Assembly (NCBI RefSeq): GCF_008041935.1
Contig: NZ_VKAC01000001.1
Span: 310,001-374,000 of the forward strand
Source: Quadrisphaera setariae
GTDB lineage: Bacteria > Actinomycetota > Actinomycetes > Actinomycetales > Quadrisphaeraceae
Direction of reading: 5' to 3'
Length of the DNA: 64,000 nucleotides
Of the stretch, positions 61,812 through 64,000 are shown piece after piece. The notes below the pieces were generated by a model. That model had not been told where the DNA came from, did no database searches, and saw nothing but the letters and a program-made list of their open reading frames with translations. Positions within the stretch are counted from its first letter, which is position 1, and each line of letters starts with the position of its first letter. The position numbers and the translations under genes were made by a program.

Positions 61812-62873
61812 GTGAGCGCTCTCATCCACCCGCCGCTGCCGCCGGGTCGGACCCCGTCCATCACTGACGTGGCCGCGCGGGCCGGCGTCTCCATCCAGAC
61901 CGTCTCGCGGGTGCTGAACTCGGCGCCCAAGGTGGCCGCCGGGACGCGGCAGCGGGTGCTGGAGGCCATCACCGAGCTCGGCTACCGCCGCAACCCCGCC
62001 GCGCGCGCCCTCGCCACCGGCCGCGGTGGCCTGGTGGGCGTGCTGACCTCCAGCTCGGCCCTGTACGGACCGGCGTCCATCACCGCCGCCCTGGGGCTGG
62101 CGGCCACCGAGGCGGGCGTGCACCTGGCGGTGGAGCACGTGGTCGACTTCGACGTCGAGTCCGTGCGGCACGGCCTGTCGCGGCTCGTGGACCAGTACGC
62201 CGCTGCCGTGGTGCTGGTGGCCCCGGTGCGGGAGGCCTACGAGGCGCTCGCGGGTGCGCACCCGCTGGTGCCGGTGCCGGTGCTGGCCGTCAGCAGCGGC
62301 GGGGTGGGGGCCGTGGAGGTCTCCGTGGATCAGCGCGCCGGGGCTCGCCTGGCGGTGCAGCACCTGCTGGACCTGGGTCACGAGACGGTGTGGCACGTGC
62401 GCGGCCCGCAGGGCTGGTACGAGGCCGACCAGCGCGAGGAGGGCTGGCGAGAGGTGCTGCAGGCGGCGGGCCGGGAGGTGCCGCCGGTGCTGGAGGGCGC
62501 CTGGTCAGCGGACTCCGGCTACCGCGCAGGGGAGCTGCTGGCGCGGGTGCCGGAGGTGACGGCGGTCTTCGCCGCCAACGACTCCTCGGCCCTCGGGCTG
62601 GTGCGGGCGCTCGCCGAGCGCGGCCGCAGCGTGCCCGACGACGTCAGCGTGGTGGGCTTCGACGACGTGCCCGAGAGCGCCCACTTCCTGCCTCCGCTGA
62701 CCACCGTGCGCCAGGAGTTCTCCGAGCTGGGACGCGCCGCGCTGCAGCAGGTGCTCCGCATGGTCGACCGCGGAAGCGCCGCTGACGACGACGGCGGGGA
62801 GTCGGTCGCGGGATCGGTCCAGCTGCAGCCGGAGCTCGTCGTGCGCAGGAGCAGCACCGCACCACGCCGGTGA
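61812..62873 (+). CDS. LacI-family transcriptional regulator
   Basis: A 353-residue LacI/GalR repressor with helix-turn-helix TPSITDVAARAGVSIQTVSR and VLNSAPKVAAGTRQRVLEAI, the hinge ELGYRRNPAARALATGR, and a periplasmic-binding-like sensor (VFAANDSSALGLVRALAERG, VVGFDDVPESAHFLPPLTTV). GTG 61812. It lies directly upstream of a sugar-binding protein gene and an operator-like repeat overlaps its own stop, so it probably controls that operon. Confidence 0.9.
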   Translation: MSALIHPPLPPGRTPSITDVAARAGVSIQTVSRVLNSAPKVAAGTRQRVLEAITELGYRRNPAARALATGRGGLVGVLTSSSALYGPASITAALGLAATEAGVHLAVEHVVDFDVESVRHGLSRLVDQYAAAVVLVAPVREAYEALAGAHPLVPVPVLAVSSGGVGAVEVSVDQRAGARLAVQHLLDLGHETVWHVRGPQGWYEADQREEGWREVLQAAGREVPPVLEGAWSADSGYRAGELLARVPEVTAVFAANDSSALGLVRALAERGRSVPDDVSVVGFDDVPESAHFLPPLTTVRQEFSELGRAALQQVLRMVDRGSAADDDGGESVAGSVQLQPELVVRRSSTAPRR

Positions 62874-62928
62874 GCGTTATCGATCCGTGACCGCATTCCC
62901 GTTGTCTTCCCAGCGTGTTAACGCTCAC
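62870..62928. promoter_or_regulatory. Paired LacI-type operators GTGAGCGTTA / TAACGCTCAC
   Basis: GTGAGCGTTA at 62870-62879 (spanning the lacI stop) and its exact complement at 62919-62928 within GTGTTAACGCTCACAC. The two sites are inverted with 39 bases between, in the promoter region of the binding-protein gene; spacing would allow looping. Confidence 0.55.
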
Positions 62929-63000
62929 ACTCGGAGCCCAGGGAGCGAGGGACGCTCCCGGACGACGCACGACGCACGACCCCCGGTGGGGACTGGTCCC

Positions 63001-63055
63001 TCCTCGCGGACGAGGAGCGAACCGGTCCGCAGGGCGCTGCAACGCCCCGCGGACC
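63001..63055 (+). promoter_or_regulatory. Two hairpins in the leader of the sugar-binding gene
   Basis: TCCTCG-CGGA-CGAGGA (63001-63016) and GGTCCGCAGGGCG (63024-63036) with 63043-63055 (one mismatch). Both lie in the untranslated leader and could affect RNA stability or termination. Confidence 0.4.
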
Positions 63056-63138
63056 GCTCCACCGAGCACTGAGCGCCCGACCACGACAGCACGGCATGCG
63101 CACGTGGCGGGCGGAGGACGCACTCGAGGAGGAGTCAA

Positions 63139-64000
63139 GTGTTCCACGCATCCAGGCGCACCTTCATGTCCGCGATCGCCGCGGGCGGTCTCGCCATCTC
63201 CCTCGCCGCCTGCGGCGGCAGCTCCACCGGCGACGAGGGCGCGCAGGCCGGCTCCGGCGGTGACGGCGCGATCACCGTGGGCTACTCCCAGCTGGGCGCC
63301 GAGAGCGGGTGGCGCACCGCCAACACCGAGTCGGTGAAGCAGAACCTCACGGCCGACAAGGGCTTCAAGCTCACGTTCGTCGACGCCCAGCAGAAGCAGG
63401 AGAACCAGATCAAGGCCCTGCGCGACTTCGTCGCCCAGGACGTCGACGTCATCGCCTTCTCCCCGGTCGTCGAGACCGGCTGGGACGACGTCCTGCAGGA
63501 GATCAAGGACGCGGGCATCCCCGTGGTGCTCGTCGACCGCACCGTCGACACCAAGGTCTCCGACCCCTTCGTCACCCACATCGGCTCCGACTTCAAGGCC
63601 GAGGGCACCAAGGCGGGCGACTGGGTCAAGCAGAACGCCCCCGACGCCAAGATCTTCGAGCTGCAGGGCACGCTCGGGTCCGGCGCCCAGGTGGACCGCG
63701 AGGAGGGCTTCGACGCTGTCGTCGGCAGCCAGGTCATCGGCAAGGCCAGCGGCAACTTCACCCGCGCCGAGGGCCGCACGGCCACCGAGGCCGCGCTGCA
63801 GGCCTACCCCGACATGACCATGATCTTCACCCACAACGACGACATGGGGCTGGGCGCCGTCGAGGCGATCGAGGCCGCCGGCAAGAAGCCCGGCACCGAC
63901 ATCCAGATCGTCTCCGTGGACGCCGTCCGCGACGGCCTGCAGGCCCTCGTGGACAAGAAGTTCAACTACGTCGTGGAGTGCAACCCGGCCTTCGGCGACC
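63139..64000 (+). CDS. Sugar ABC transporter substrate-binding lipoprotein, YtfQ-like (cut by window edge)
   Basis: 287 complete codons are visible. Residues 1-25 form a lipoprotein signal ending SLAAC-G (cysteine at 25). The mature part begins ITVGYSQLGAESGWRTANTE, followed by TFVDAQQKQENQIKALRDFV, VIAFSPVVETGWDDVLQEIK and DAGIPVVLVDR, then FVTHIGSDFKAEGTKAG, MTMIFTHNDDMGLGAVEAIE and IVSVDAVRDGLQALVDKKFN. This is the periplasmic-binding protein type 1 fold of the galactofuranose binder YtfQ, so a furanose or pentose is plausible. GTG 63139 is preceded by GGAGGAG at seven bases. Transporter genes should follow beyond the edge. Confidence 0.88.
   Translation, partial: MFHASRRTFMSAIAAGGLAISLAACGGSSTGDEGAQAGSGGDGAITVGYSQLGAESGWRTANTESVKQNLTADKGFKLTFVDAQQKQENQIKALRDFVAQDVDVIAFSPVVETGWDDVLQEIKDAGIPVVLVDRTVDTKVSDPFVTHIGSDFKAEGTKAGDWVKQNAPDAKIFELQGTLGSGAQVDREEGFDAVVGSQVIGKASGNFTRAEGRTATEAALQAYPDMTMIFTHNDDMGLGAVEAIEAAGKKPGTDIQIVSVDAVRDGLQALVDKKFNYVVECNPAFGD

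Noticed and set aside
1-64000. tRNA, rRNA, CRISPR array, transposase, integrase or prophage
   Set aside because: Scanning for tRNA arm motifs, spaced direct repeats and mobile-element proteins gave nothing convincing.

Overview
The window is a very GC-rich (well above 70% by eye), densely packed chromosomal segment of an actinomycete. GTG starts are frequent, 4-base GTGA/ATGA overlaps join genes, many starts look leaderless, and the gene set is actinobacterial: acyl-CoA carboxylase alpha/beta/epsilon, F420-type LLM oxidoreductase, Asp23/DUF2273/DUF6286 genes, an LCP protein and GH38 mannosidase. The chemoreceptor, PAS and GGDEF genes suggest a motile, c-di-GMP-using organism. A Kineosporiales-like genus such as Quadrisphaera or Kineococcus would fit, but that is a guess. 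No rRNA, tRNA, CRISPR, IS transposase or phage gene was seen.

Region 1 (1-37.4 kb) is a scattered version of a block known from Mycobacterium (there pmmB, deoD, lpdA, accA3, maf, accE5/accD5, birA, GtrA, purK, purE). Here pmmB-deoD, lpdA-like, accA, maf, accE-accD, birA, GtrA, purK and purE occur in that order. Between them sit a GGCT-fold protein, an AbiEi-like protein, an OFA transporter with a tiny partner subunit, an SDR and an LLM oxidoreductase, a DAACS symporter, a DUF885 protein, PspA, a PAS + soluble chemoreceptor pair, two SMP-30 proteins, a large TPM-domain protein and a two-component system. Between purK and purE lie a deaminase-type amidohydrolase and a complete envelope-stress module (Asp23-like proteins, DUF2273, DUF6286, an AmaP-like anchor, an ECF sigma factor).

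Region 2 (37.4-46.4 kb) is cell-envelope related: two Tat-exported ferritin-like paralogues on either side of a CWB2 protein, a GT39 membrane glycosyltransferase, an LCP ligase-type protein, a CoA-binding protein, and a GT2/DUF2304 pair.

Region 3 (46.5-57.3 kb) is a mannoside-utilisation locus: ROK regulator, solute-binding lipoprotein, two permeases, GH38 alpha-mannosidase and an AGE-family (mannose isomerase-like) enzyme, with no ATPase gene. A putative AbiEi/Vsr-like gene flanked by mirrored palindromes sits between the regulator and the transporter. Region 4 (57.3-64 kb) holds a GGDEF/EAL protein convergent with and overlapping a PAS-GAF-GAF-SpoIIE phosphatase, then a LacI regulator and the start of a second sugar ABC system, cut by the window edge.

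Nothing here is a clearly new defence or mobile system. The best leads are the Tat-ferritin/CWB2 trio, the repeat-flanked nuclease-like gene, the split aerotaxis-type receptor pair, and the recurrent leaderless promoter architecture.
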